Shown: in pieces, positions 33,086 through 47,000 of the stretch | Position numbering within the stretch: the stretch's first letter is position 1 | Layout: each line of letters begins with the position of its first letter | DNA from: Oscarella lobularis | Lineage: Eukaryota; Porifera; Homoscleromorpha; Homosclerophorida; Oscarellidae | Direction of reading: 5' to 3' | Length of the DNA: 64,000 bases | NCBI RefSeq assembly: GCF_947507565.1 | Contig: NC_089175.1 | Span: 7,057,733-7,121,732, forward strand | Notes under the pieces: model-generated | What the model saw: only the letters and a program-made list of their open reading frames with translations | What the model was told of the DNA's origin: nothing | Database searches by the model: none | Program-made: the position numbers and the translations under genes

Positions 33086-34180
33086 TTTATGTTAACCAGG
33101 AACCCACGTGGTGGTGGTGGTGGTGGTCACCAATAAAACGAATCCACAAATCAAATTTGTTCTCGATTGAAATTGCCAAAGCGGAATATTTATTGAGAAA
33201 TCAAGCCAAGAGAAATGAAACCTCAATTTGACGCTAAAACCAAAAAGAAATAATTTCTAAGATCACATATAAATAAAATCGTATATACACTTCGTGTGGA
33301 CTGCAACAATTCATCACGTGAACGGATTTGATAAAGAGTCGCAAAGTCAAATCACTTATTCTCTGATCATCAGAAGGTAAGAGAAGACGAAAAAGAACAT
33401 TCGCACTCGAAGGATCAATTGCTCTCACAGAATTCATCTAGAGAAAAAACCATAGGCTATAAATAAAAATCAATACTTAAATATTATTTACTTAAGAGCC
33501 AGAGATCATGGCCCCAAACAAATGAATCAGCATCAATTTCGAGTCCATAGATAACTCAGTAAAAAGCGACGAATTTTCCACTATAAATACTAATAAATAA
33601 ATATCTAATAGGACAGACATCGATATGACACTAACTAGAGCAAAAGACTTGGATTTTATTCCGCTACTATGAAAGAGAATTAAAATAATTAAAAAACTAT
33701 TAGAAATTTTTTACCCAGCACGCTGCATTCCATCCCAGTACGGAGAAATATTTTCCACTACGTCTTCATTCGACAAAGTAGCTACATTTTGTGGACACCT
33801 AATAAATAATTAGGAAGAAAAAAATATTTTAAAATAAATATTTTTGTACTTCGATTGAATTGCAAGAGCGCGCAAAATCACGGCGACTTTTCCAAACGTT
33901 CCAATCGCTTCAGGCGAAAGCGTTCGATCGCCGTTGGACGTATCAGGCACGTGACCAATGTCTTCAGAGAAAAATTTCAGAAATCAATGATAATTCATGT
34001 ACCTAGACATTTACGTCAAAACTAAAAATAAAGGAACATTGCGCAAAAAATTATTTCGCAGTCGATGTCGTGCAAAAATAATTCGTTTCGATCGTCTGAG
34101 GGAGGGGGCGGGGCTCTCTACTTACTAAATTCGATTATTTCGCTGTTTTCGCTAGTTTCCGTCCATCGCTTGCATGCGAA
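33086..34180 (-). pseudogene. Decayed copy of gene U
   Basis: Aligned with 6573-8079 it has several disabling changes. Codon TGG in the first exon (GNWRKQ) is TAG. The exon at 7671-7857 is deleted. The exon containing ALIETFTQAVTFLE is deleted. GGA in the last exon is TGA. Other exons survive with few changes (FSEDIGHVPD, MNSVRAIDPSSANVLFRLLL, IENKFDLWIRFIGD), and the His run has one more codon. It is clearly nonfunctional while its paralog is intact. Confidence 0.8.
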
Positions 34181-35400
34181 TGCGATGCAATGATCTTCCG
34201 CTTTTGCTCGATAGACGTTGCGACGTCGGCGTCGACTCGTGCGACGTCGAAATCGGGAAAAAACGGTTTGCGCTCCACCGTTTTCGCCGTGAAGACTCCC
34301 TGCTCGCTCTTCTCGCTTTTCGCTAGCTAATCTAGGCGTTGTACGCTTCGCGTTTCGACGTCTTTATCTCGATATCTCCGCAGGCGTCCTTCCGCCATCT
34401 TGAGCAAAGTCGATCTTACGTCACTCGCGTGACCGTGACGTCAACGATGTTGTATTATGTTGCATCATTTTTATTTCCGTTGCCGCCAACCGGTTTTCAA
34501 AACCGGTTTACGATTTCGCGCCTACGAGCGGTAGAGCCAGTGAACGCGTCAAACGTTCCACCACGTGACAGCGCGGACCAATGAGCGCGCTGGGCGGAGC
34601 TACACGGTTCAAAAGCGAAGCGCACACCGATCTTCCTTCAGTTGCGGCTGAGGGAGTGGCTGAGGGTGGGTGCGGCGTGGAGCAATCTGCGTCTCATCCT
34701 TGAGAGGACTGGCTCGGGAGATTTGGCAGAAGGCAAGTGAGGATAGTTGGATCTCAGCGTGGCCCACGGTTAATTCCGTGCCGGAGCCCGTAAGCGGGGC
34801 GATGGGGGGCTTCGGCCTCGGTCTACGCACTGGGCAGACGGATCGTTTGAGGTCTTATTGTCGTCAACAAGCACGAACCGCGTTAAGCTGAGTGGTTACG
34901 GCTTGGAGGGGGTGTCGCAAGCGGCCTGGTTGCCGGCACTTTTCTCACCCGAACGACGCGATTAGACCAACGATGATCCAGCCAAGGAGCCTTCGATTCC
35001 TCCATTGCACTGTCTTCATTGTCAACTCCTACAAACAGCAGTCAGCCTCTCTCCATTCCACAAGGCCCGGTTCTTCTCATGGAAGACATACCGAAGGCTT
35101 TGGTACCAGCGCACCGGGGTTTCGGTATTAGGGGCCGATCCTCATCCAGGTGGGTACTGAATGGAATGGCCGAGGACCCGCAACTCGCCCGACACTTTTT
35201 GGAAGGGGATCATCGCTTTGCGAAGATTTCCCTGGGCTACGACGCGTCCGAACCTCCCCGCGGTGTAGCCTGGGTAGCGCGAATACGGACGCAACAAAAA
35301 GGTACGTACACGGATTAATTTACAGTAGCTAATCTCTTTTTTTTTCGCAGGAGAGAAGTCGGACGAAAGAAAAAACGACGCGACGCGAAGATAACGCGAA
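34181..35400 (+). other. Copy of the U/P promoter and unit P
   Basis: Near-identical to 8085-9270. The CRE (about 34.43-34.45 kb), the double AACCGGTT palindrome (34488-34495 and 34501-34508), CCAAT and GC boxes, and the candidate intron ending TTTTTTTTTCGCAG (about 35350) are all retained. The frame 35019-35318 corresponds to 8892-9191 with three residue differences. An upstream plus-strand frame (34670-34891) is open here but not in the first copy. Confidence 0.3.
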
Positions 35401-35841
35401 GAACGGGACATATTCAAGATAATTTGAGCCAGGTAGAAGTTTTTTCGTTAGTATAGGTTGTGCGTGATTTTGTATGCGCGTTTTTTTGCTCGAATAAAAG
35501 ATTTTTTGCGGATCGATTCGCGCGTTGATCGCAATCACGTGTCCGTTAGGGATCGTGACCGAAACGCCGCGAATAGGCCCTTCTGCCGTCTCTAATCGCT
35601 TCGGCAAGACAGCTAAGCTGTCAATCAACGTCCATTTTATCTGCGCGAAAGAACGTTCGCTCAAATATTCGCTCTCAACGTCAAAGAGTCGAAAGACATC
35701 ATTGAGAGAAAATACACGCAGTGAAACGCACAGAAAACCGTACAAAGGCGAAAGCCACTTCTAAACTGTTCTGACTACATATGGAAAGAGAAGAGGTGTG
35801 TGTATAATACGTTCTACCATGCAATTGAAAGTATTTGCAAC

Positions 35842-38800
35842 CTAATGATCCAGACTTCGTTCGCCTTCCGTTATCATTAGAAGGATGTCGCGAAACATGG
35901 GCCTTTTCTGTGGCTCGAATTCGACGCATTGCTCCAATATGCTGTCGAAAAATGGCGGAACATCAGTTGCGAGGCCTCGTGGCAGTTCGCCTCCACTCAT
36001 GATGTGCAGGCGAATAAGATCGTTTATCATATCTATAAAATCGATTGCATCTAACGGACTGGAAGAATTTAATTTATAAATAGTTAACCTTTATAAGGAC
36101 TTTCTTTCTCGCGGATTTCCCACAACACCACTCCGTAGCTATAGACGTCGGCTTTCCTGGCCAAGTCCATCTTTGAGCGTTCGTCGCCCTCGCCGCAGGG
36201 ACGATGGCGGTATCGCTCCGGAGCGATGTGAGTAACCGTTCCGCCTGGCAACGGCGAACTGTCTCGTCGCACCGTCGTAACCGAGCTGACACCAGTCATT
36301 TTGGAAAGACCAAAATCAGCCACCTAAAAGTATTGAAAAATAAAAAGGCATGTCTAAGAAAGTCCTGAAAAAATTAATTAACCTTGCAAATGAAAGGAAA
36401 TATAAGATTGGGAAGAATACTGACCAGAACGTTGTGTGCTTTCAAGTCCTGGTGAATTACTGAAGGATGATTGTAGTGAAGATGAAGCATTCCTTCAGCT
36501 ATTTGCTTTGCAAAAGCAATCCGCGATTGCCATTTTTGGACGATTTCTTCATGCTCGGCCGACTTGAGGAGCGAATGCAAGCTTCCACCGCTCACGAACT
36601 CAGTCACGAGAGCATAATGCCGGGGTACGGCGCAGAGCCCAATCAGACTTACGACGTTGTCATTCGCTTTGATTCGAAGAAGAATCGACGCTTCCTTTTT
36701 AAACATTTCATATTCTCTGCATGCAAGCCCGAAACATTATAACCAAATTTAAATTAAGATGCTTACTGCTCACTTTTCTGTTCTTCTATTTCTGAAATCG
36801 TAGAAGAGTTTCACGGCAACTTGCCTCTCAATGCCTCCCTTCTTCAGCGTCGCTTTGTACACTTCGCCGTAGCCGCCGCCCCCAACGAAATCCTTGTCTT
36901 CGTCGTAGACAAGCTCGTTTCGCTCAATTAGAAGATCAGGTTCCAAAAGTGCTTCCTAATCAAAGAATAAGAAACACCCCAACGCTAAATTAATTAAAAG
37001 ATAAAATATACCTCCTCCGCGTGAATTCGAAGACATTGACGTCGATCGCCGGAAATGATCGTGACGTTCGCCGACATCGTTGGAAGTTCCTGCAGAGGCT
37101 GATTGCAGGCGAAGTGGAACGTATCAACCCATGCGTTAACGGGACTATCTCTAGCCGCCAATAACTGCCGCATATTGATTAAATAACTTTTGCGACGACT
37201 TTCGTTGATCCAGCCGTCGATGTCGTCCACTTCGACGACGTTTGACTCGGTGGGCGAGAGAAGAAGATTATTGACGCGTCGATCGAGAAGAAGAGGTTGA
37301 CGGCGGCCGTCGTTGCGATAGGCGAGATAACGATCCCGATGTTCGGGACGCGTTGATATGAGGCAAAGATCAAACTGCCAACCGTCGGGAATTTTGACTT
37401 TTTCGAAAGAGAGAGCATGGAATGAAAATGCCTGACGACCCACGCCGTAGAAATGAGTGTAGAAGCTGCAAGTCACGTCGGAATAGGCGACGGCGGAAGC
37501 AAAGGACGGAGCGTACGGAGCGACGACGACTTTGACAACGGACGATTGAAGAAGAGCGGAGATTTTTCGCTCTCCCGCTCTATCAATGACGATCTTCTCG
37601 TCAAATTTAATTGGGGCTGAGTGGTGGGCCGGCGCCGACGGATCGCAACGCTCATAGCTGAAGACGACTTTAGAAGCGCTCGTTTTCGGCGTCGTTGGAT
37701 CGAGATTGAGACCGTGCTCGTGGCACATTTCAATGTCAAAGTCATTGTCGGATAAGCCGGAAGAAAAAGACAATAGAATGAAATCGCTGACGAATTCGTC
37801 GTCCTGGACACCGTCCGATTGTTTGGCGTCGAATGTGAAGACGGACAAGCCGATTGACGTCTTTGGAGAAACTGCGGCGCGGGGTTGAATTCGAAGGGTT
37901 GATCTCGTATTGGGAATGGAGATCTCCGCTTCTTTGTCCACTGAGACGGGAGTGGAGAATTTCTTCCATGGAGTGAAGTTAAGAATGCGTCCATTCGTGT
38001 AGACGGTAATCGTATCTTTCACTCGTTGGGGAACTAGATGCAACAATTCGCGCTCGTTTCGAGACGTCCCTTCGCAATTCTAAACAAATAAAAATAGATA
38101 CCCTACGATAAAATATTTATTTGTACCATCGTTGGAGAGTTGGAACGGAGCGGCGAATTTTCATCGAATTGAGATTTTTCCTGTTCGATCGGTTCACTCA
38201 AGTGGTGACGAAGAAGTCTCTCGTCAATACTTTTTAAATCTACGCGACAAATGATATTACTTAAAATGGCTATATTAAAAATAAATTACCGTATTTCAAA
38301 ATATCTAATAGAGCTTCTGGCGTACTCTTCGCTGATTTATGGGGTGTTCCTCCATATCGCAGAATAAACAGAAGGCCTTCTTTAAGAATAGAGCAGACTG
38401 ATTGCTTCCCTGTTGGAATAGGCTCATCTGATATTGGCACCTGTAATATGAAGGTGATCGTAGAATATCATGCAAAATAATTCAATTACCGTTTTGCACT
38501 GTTGAAAGTCAATTAGAATCATTTGGGCTAGAGAAAGAGCAATGCCGTCTCTCCCATATCCCCACAAGACAAAAGCAACTGGCCCTAATGTAGGAATATT
38601 TGCAATAACTGTTGAATGAGAGCTTCGATGAATGAGATGATCAACGGTTTGCATTTTAATCCACTCCTACAAAAAAAAACATTATTGAAGTAATAACATA
38701 TAGATCTTGTTACCAGTGAGCTGAACATGAACAGAAAGGCATCATGACACAGTCCCTCAAGAGGACTGACCCCGCCAATAAGAATTGCTCTATTATCATC

Positions 38801-39484
38801 AACTGCAGTGAAGGAATGTGCCTGTCGAGGAGATGGTTTCTGTCCTGTGCAATGAGCCGGAATCCAATTCCCTTCAAACAAAAAATATCTAATTCGAATT
38901 CAAAGCCATTTTACGCGTCACTCACTCCGTCGAATGGAAAACAACCAAACTTCATTGTTCCACCCCAAGTCATCACTATTCGGATCAGGAACGAATTGAG
39001 ATCCGTCCGGTATTGGGGAAACAATCGATGGTCCTGCTCCGCCCATCATGACGAGATGTTCGTCTCCTTCCGTCCCTAACACGCACAGTCCGTGACCGTA
39101 TCTCCCACTGGGCGTTGATTGGTCTTGGGGAAGAATTCGTTCCCATTCGAGCGTCGATCCATTCAATTTGTGAAAGTCGTTTAAATAAACAGGACGGCCA
39201 TCAGACAATCTGTGGATACCACCAAATTGATAAATGGCTCGATTTTGGACGACGCCGACTCGTGCGAAGTAAGAGGGCGGAGGAAGGTCAGATGGGCTGT
39301 TTGATGTTGCTCGTCGTTGATTCCATTGGCTTGTCGACAGATTGAAGCATTCAATGACATTGAGAGAACACGCGTACTTCTCTCCCGTCGTTTCTCTCAA
39401 TGCTACTCCTCCCCACAGAAGCATTTCGTCGTCGATGACGGCGGCAACGTGTCCTATTCGAGGTGACGGACACGCCGATGACAT
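35842..39484 (-). CDS. Gene D2: Kelch-X-kinase protein, near-identical twin of D1
   Basis: Same exon layout, splice sites and domain order as D1, at a constant offset of 26,129 bp. By eye the Kelch, X and kinase exons differ at only a few residues, for example in domain X (KISALL versus KIFALL, PSFAS versus PSFPS) and in the Kelch exon (SLNV versus SPNV). HQDLKAHN, ADFGLSKM and APE are all present, so it may be catalytically active. There are no disabling changes. The downstream small frame (35449-35745) has an extra T relative to D1. Confidence 0.75.
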
Positions 39485-40238
39485 TCTTGAAAGAGGAGAA
39501 GCGGTTCGAGAGAAAGAAATGCAGTGCTTCGATCACAACGTACGGGTGCAGACAAGAAAAAGGACAACGACCTTTACACGTCAATCACGCCCAGGAATCG
39601 ACAAAAACGAGATCCGGAACAAGCCGCGTGGCGCGAGAAAGGTTATGCACCACGTGACTAAATTGTTGATAAACTTTCACCCAAAGCCTAAAATTCAATA
39701 TACAATAGAGGAAAATATTTCTCACTGACGTGAATTCATTTAATAAAGCATTGAAAAAAAGTATACGTACTGTAAATATTTTCTTATTCAATATTTCCTC
39801 GTAAAATTCATATGAATTAAAAATTTCGACGCGGGTAGTATCGCCGCCACTTACAAGAATTTTGTCTTTGCCACCTTTGCTGGTCAGTCGCTTCAGATCG
39901 ATTTTCAAAAACCCCGCCCACGTTTCTCATCATTCAGCCAATTCCTGTTTAATCTTAATCCCTTCCCTTTTTGGTGTTCCTACAAAAAAAACAAATTAAA
40001 AAATTCTTTCTGCCTTGTCTATGCCTCCGTGACCATTGCGCAATATGCACTTTTTAGCTACAAATGCACTTCAATTCAACATCCACTGTTTTTCTGCAAA
40101 AATAGAGAAATACGTAGCTCATTGATTCTATGCCAGTGCCTCACTTTACCCGAGTAACATCCATATCTTGGATTTTATAGAAGTGAAAATGAAAATTCCT
40201 TAAATTTTTTCGATTGAAAAATTCCAAACGGTCTCCAT

Positions 40239-41048
40239 TCACAGCCTAGACGCTGTTGCCTGTTTTTCTAAAACTGCACTATTTCTCGTACGCACCGAGA
40301 TACAGTTCAGTGAAACCTCAAAGGACTGAAAGGAGGCCAGCCGTGGCTTGCTACAAGCGAAATCGATCGCTGAGCAGCTTCTTGTTCGAGTCTTTGACGA
40401 TGGAATGAGTGAATTGATGCAGCGAAATGTCGCTACGAGTCGCCGTTGGGAAGTAGCGCGAGCTGAGATGATAAAGAACGGTGTAACGGTAAGGAGACAC
40501 CCACCGAGCCGACGCGAGTGCGAACATACCTCCATAAATTAAAGCGTGAGGTTCCTGGCGGGCTTCTGCGGCTTCTCTGCGAGAAAAGAAACGCAACTGG
40601 CGTAAGGAGATTAAAGCGAACACGTGATCACGCATTAGCCTTCACATATGTTTTGTTTTTGAGCGTACCGGCACAAAAGATACTATTCAAAAAATTTAAA
40701 AGGCAATGCATATCGAGAAAAGTTGAAATATAAGAAAAAGTTCACAAAGCAGTGCGTGGAAATTTAGGACAAAAGCTGAAAAGTAACGTACTGTTCCAAA
40801 AGAAAACATACCGTCAAACAGGATAAATAAAATGCACTGAAAAGACTACAAAATCCTAGGTAAAAGGTGATATCAAATAATAAAAATAAGAGTACACGAA
40901 AAGCGACTCAGGCACATGTAGATCGGCTACAGCACGTCGCTAAGCGACGGAAACGCCACGTCTTCACTTGCAAAAATATAGGAGAGGGATGAGAAACAAG
41001 TTTACAGCAGATGAGATGTGTCCACGTGCAAGACCACCTACCTGCTAT
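40239..41048. repeat. Second copy of the promoter / 3'-flank block, between E and D2
   Basis: Matches 14110-14907 with a slightly higher mismatch rate than the D genes beside it. The E-box is kept as ACACGTGATCACG. No gene is seen. Confidence 0.75.
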
Positions 41049-44000
41049 TTACGGTAAAGAGGATACACATTTATCTACAACAAATTTCGTGAAAACCCTT
41101 TCTGCTTGATTTCGTAAGCCCGCTTTTGTTAGAGCTTCACACAGAACAGGTATCGTAGCTTTAGAGCCGTACTTCCTAGTCCAAGCGTCAAGCATACTTT
41201 GAGATTGATCTCGCAAATTTCTTGGATTTTCGTACTCGATGCACCGAACGTCGCTGCGACTAAACGGCTCAGGCTCTAGTCTATATGCAACATCTTTCCA
41301 ATGCAAACGAATTTCGTAAGCGAGATCATTAATTTGAGAATCAGACGGTAGATTATGAACGATAGGGCTACGTTGATGAGGTACTTGCCCAAACCAAAAG
41401 TTGATCTGAAGAAAATCTTCATGATTCGCAGTCACAAGTTCATCGAACGGATTAAAGAGATGGGTATCGTTTGGAGAATACTCCTCCTCGCCACTATAAA
41501 TCACAGGAAGATGACTGAGATCAATGCCCAACTCCTCGCCGATGTGGCTGGCTTGTCTTATTTGGCAGCATATGTTGTATTTAAAACCCCGCATGCCCTG
41601 TTGACAAATAGATTTCATTTGCCGCCGAAGCTCGTTTTTGATCGAGACCAAGAACTTGCAGCCAATCTTATTTTGGTCTTCTTCATTGATAAAGCGAATT
41701 GTTAGAGCTATCCATTTGCCTCGGCTTTGATACAACAATTCAACTTCAACTGCCAAGAGAGGGACACGAATCATTGCATAGCATTCTAAGACAATAAACT
41801 GCGTACCTAGCACTGACGATTCCTCATCTTTCACGAAAAAGATACACTGATGACGAGAAAGTCGCGGTTTTTTCGGATACAATTTTAGAAAACGGGTTAC
41901 AAGACGGAAGTAGATACATTCCGGAACAAACTTCAGCTTCGTAGGAATGACAATAAGAGGAGCAGGGAACAAAGACGAATAAGTGTGCTGCTCCCAGCGA
42001 GTTGGCGAGAAAAGAAGCAACTTTCTTAGCATTGACGGAACATAAAATTCATTTGCAGACAATTCAGCAAGGGGTGCGATGACGTCAAGAAGTTTCAAAA
42101 GCCGAACGATCAGTTCATTTTCATTTGCAATTTCGTCCAGGCTGTTGACCTCTGAAGAGCCGGCCTCATCGCTAACTGAGTTCGCTGCTTGTCTCATTTG
42201 CTTGAGGCGATACTTCATTAGTCCGATAGACATTATTCCTGTTTTTTTGAGCCTACTCCACTGCCGTTCCAGGATTGGACCTGGCTTAGCAGCCGTCACA
42301 AACGCCGAAAGAGCTTTGATTACCCAAGTAGGACTCGTGAAAACAAAGTCTTTCAAGCTGTCTACTTCCGGGTAGAAGAGTATTGTTCCAACATTGGCAA
42401 GAAACTTTAGCGCCGCCAGGATTTCGTCGCGACTCGATATACCACAGATGTTCGGCTTCTGGGCGATCTCTGCTATTTCGTCCACTCTAGCAACAACCGT
42501 TTTCATGCTTTTCTGCCAGCGGAAAAGAAGACGTTCAAGGTACACCCAAAATAAAGGCTGTTTTTGAATTCTCCTGCAATACGTCGACGCCATGCGGTCC
42601 ACTCTGCGTCGAATCTCCTCAACACCTCTGCAAGGAGAACCTGACCCAGATACGGAATTGTCTATTAGGAAAATTCGCTCAATGAAATGAATCATCTGGC
42701 AAAAGTCTTCATCGTCTTTCCCGTCTTCGCCTCTTTTTGGAACGACTATGTGCTGGACAAAATCGCTGTCACTAAGAAGTTCTTCCAAACGCTGTCCTTG
42801 CTGGCTTAACCATTTACCTACAGCGGCTGAATCAGGAAACCTTTGCTTGTCGTTCTCCACGACGTCTCGGTGTGAACCAACAGCAAATACTGGTGGAGGC
42901 TCCACCTCCTCGTCCTCGCCCAGCCAATAATCGCCTCGCACCGTTTCCTCGTGACACGCTGCGATCGATCCAAACCAGTACAGTGGAAAGTCTTCATTCC
43001 TTCGTATCCAGCCCAAATCGCTCGAAAGGTTAATTACCTGACCATCAGGTGAGCGATAAAATGACTCAGCCTCATCCGATAGAGACTTAGAGATGTCCAT
43101 TACAACCATATATATATATAGTTAAATCAAAAGTGCTACTGTTCGGCATGAGAGCAGAATGAGTGGCGAGATAAACTTCTTGTCCGCCTAAATCCCATAA
43201 ATCGCGAACGCTTATCGTTCGTTCGCGGAGATCGCTTTCACTCCGTTTGTCTGCTAGGAAATCGGTCACCAATGCCTGTTGATTATGAGTGAGCGTTTTT
43301 GCCTCTATGCACACCACTTCCGCTCGACGTTCCGATTTCGTTTTGACCCGAGAAGCGCGATGATGGGCTTTTAGAGCTTCCTTCAGTTGGGAAAGAGGCT
43401 TTTTGACTTCGGCAGAAGAAATCGGCTTAGAAGCGCTCGCGGTCAACGCCGTCTGCTGAAGATTACTACGATAGCAACCTTCTGCAATAAGGGGATCCAA
43501 GTACTCTTTGTTTTCGGTGGCCTTCCATCCGCTGGCCGCTGTGTGGGACATTGTGACAGCGGCACCTTCTGTGCTTGCTTTCTCCCTCTCAAACGGTCGG
43601 TTTAGAAGAGAGTCGACGAGGCACGACTTACCAGCTCCATCTTGTCCAACAACTATTACACGAGATCGATTAATTGACACGAAGCCGCGCTGTAGAGCTT
43701 TGTCATAAATTTTTTGAAAATTGCTTGAAGAGTCTTCAATGCGAAGGCAATGACGAAGATCGCCGGATATAATAGTGACGTAAGCGGTCACCGTCGAAAC
43801 TTGTTGCAGAAGCTCTCTGTAGTTGCAGACGAAAGAGAAGGTTTCGACCCAAGCACCATCGGGACTATCTCTCGCTGCCAACAACTGCTGCATGTTGATA
43901 AAAACTTTTTTGAGAAGACTCTCGTTGATCCAGCCTTCAATGTCGTCCACTTCGACAACGTTCGTTTCGGTGGGCCAGAGAAGAAGATTGATGCACTGAT

Positions 44001-47000
44001 CGAGAAGAAGAAGAGGCCGACGGAGGCCATCGCTGCGATTAACGATCAAACGATCCCGATGTTCGGGACGGGTTGAGATGATGCAAAGATCAATTTTCCA
44101 AGCGTCGGGAATTTTGATTTTTTCAAAAGAGAGAGCGCGGAACAAAAAGGCGTTACGACCCACGCCGTAGAAATGAGTAAAGAAACTAACAGCAACATCA
44201 GAGTTGGACGACGAAACGGCGGCGGCCGCAGTGGAAGGGAAAACGACGACTTTGATGACAGACGATTGAAGAAGAGCGACGATTTTTCTCTCTCCCGTCT
44301 TATCAATGACGGTATTCTCGTCAAATACAAGAGGGTGCTCCGTCTTTGCCAAAGAGTCGTGAGGTTGATGAAAAAAGACGACTTTGGAAGCGTTCGTCGC
44401 AGGCGCGGTTGGATCGAGATTAAGACCGTGTTCGTGACACATTTCAATGTGCACGTCATCATCGGTTAAGCCGGAGGGAAGAGACAATTGAATGAGATCG
44501 CTAACGAATTCGTCATCATGGACACCCAGCGATTGTGTGGCGTCAAATGTAAAGACGGTGAAGCCCATCGACGCCGTTGCAGCAGTCGTAACTGCCTTGC
44601 CGCTCTCGCGAGGTTGAATTCGAAGAACCGAGCTCGTTTTGGGAATGGAGATCTCCGCTCCATTGTTAAATGACAGTGGAGCGGAGAATTGCTTCCATCG
44701 AGTGAAGATGAGAACGCCTTGAGGCGTTACAACGGCAATTACATCTTCCAATCGTTGAGGAGTCGCATCTTCCACTCGTTGGGAAGTTGGATGCAACAGG
44801 TCGTCCACTTTGGCTAAATGCGTCACTACGATGTCGCGGAAAGTCGGTCGATTTTGCGGATCAAATTGAACAGACTTCTTCATGAGATCGTCAAAAAATG
44901 GCGGAGCTCCCGTCGCGTGGCCTTCCGGAAGTTTCTTTCCACTTCTGACAAAAAATCGTATAGTATCTCTATCTTTACCTAAGCGTACATAAATAGTACA
45001 CAACATCAATGAATCATAAGAATCAATTGACCTTGATAGGGATGCTTCCTTTCACGTATTTCCCATAGCAAAACTCCGTAGCTATAAACATCAGATTTTT
45101 TTGCCAAATCTATCCTGACGTCCTTTTCGTCTCCATCACCGTATGGATGCTCAGAGTATCGCTCTGGAGAAATGTGAGTGACTGTGCCAGACGGAACGGA
45201 ACCCTCTTTCCGAACTATCGTAATCGAGCTGACGCCAGACATTTTCGAAAGTCCGAAATCGCCAACCTGAGAATAATAATGATTATAATTTTTTTAATTG
45301 ATTTCTAATCTACCTTGCATATAAATTGATCTTCTCTTTCGTCTGGAATGCGCTCGACCAAGACGTTCTCCGCTTTCAAGTCGTAGTGAATCACCGGTGG
45401 ATTATTGTCGTGGAGGTGTAGCATTCCCCTAGCAATTTGCTTCGCAAAACTGACTCGCGTTTCCCACTTCTCAATCGTTTCTTCGGCTGAAGCGAGAATA
45501 GACGACAAATTTCCTCCGCTCACGAACTCGGTCACGAGCGCGTAGAAGCCCGGAACAGCGCAAAGTCCGATTAAACCCAAAACGAAAGGATTCGGTTCAA
45601 TTCGAAGTAGCACAGATGCCTCCTTCTTAAACATTTCGCATTCCCTGCACAAAAGAAAACAAAATCTCATTAGAGAAAATAGCGAGTGCTAACTAGACAC
45701 TTTTTCGTTCTTCTTCGTATGTCCGTGAAACGTTTGACGGCGACGATCTTCTCTCTTCCGTCTTTCTTTAGCGTTGCTTTGAATACATCGCCACAGGCTC
45801 CGTGCCCCAAGAAATCGTCCTCATCATCATAGACAAGATCCTGTCGGTCGATTTGAAGAGACGGATCTGAAACTGGTTCCTAAAATAATTATGCAAATAA
45901 CCCGCGGCATGCACACATAATAAAAACCTCGGTCATCGTCTGCGGATGCTGCGGATGCTTATCGGAATTTGAAATTTCGTGTTCGATCGGTTCGCTTAAA
46001 TTGTGACGGAGGAGTGTCTCGCCAACACTTTTTAAATCTATCCAATCAATAAAATGAGGCTAAAGTATTATAAAAATTATTTACCATATTTAAAAATGTC
46101 TAAAAGCGCTCCTGATTTTCTCTCGGTATATTTATAGGGTGATCCACCATATCGCAGAATAAACAGAAGACCTCTTCTAACAATAGAGCAGACGGATTGT
46201 TGCCCTGTTGGAATGGGTTCATCTGATATGGACACCTGTCAAATGAACTTTGTCATAGTAGAATGACATGTGAAAATATTTCAATTACCATTTTGCACTG
46301 TTGAAAGTCAATTAGAATCATTTGGGCTACAGACAGAGGTAAGTGGTCTTTCCCATATCCCCACAAGACAAAAGCAACAGACCCCCCTAATGTGGGATTA
46401 TCAACAACAACCGTCGAATGGAGGAATCGAGGAACAAGAGAATCCTCCAATTTCATTTCAATCCATTCCTACAAAAAACTTCTTAATTATTTTATTATAG
46501 GCAAACGTATCTCAATATACCAGTGAGCTGAACAGGAATAGAAAAGCGTCATAAAACACTTGCATACAATTTGTACCACCAATAAGAATTGCGCGATTAA
46601 CATCAACTGCAGTAAAGGAATGCCCCTGCCGAGGATGTGGCTTATTTCCCGTGCATTGAGCTTGAATCCCAGTCCCTTCACGCAAATGGCTATATCAACT
46701 TCAAAACAATTCTACATGTCACTCACTCTTTCTGGGAGAAAATAGCCAAACTTCGTTGTTGCACCCTACGCAAGGATCATTAGGATCAGGAATGAATTGA
46801 TCTTCCTTGGGAGTCGTGGAATAAAGGTTTGCTCCTAATCCTCCCACGAGGACGAGATGCTCATCTCCTTCCTTCCCTAACACGCACATTCCATGGTGCG
46901 ATCTCCCGCTGGGCATTGATTGGCTCTTGAGAACGATTCGTTCCCATTCGAACGTCAAACCATCCAATTTGTGAAGTTCGCTCGAAAAAGCGCGACGGCC

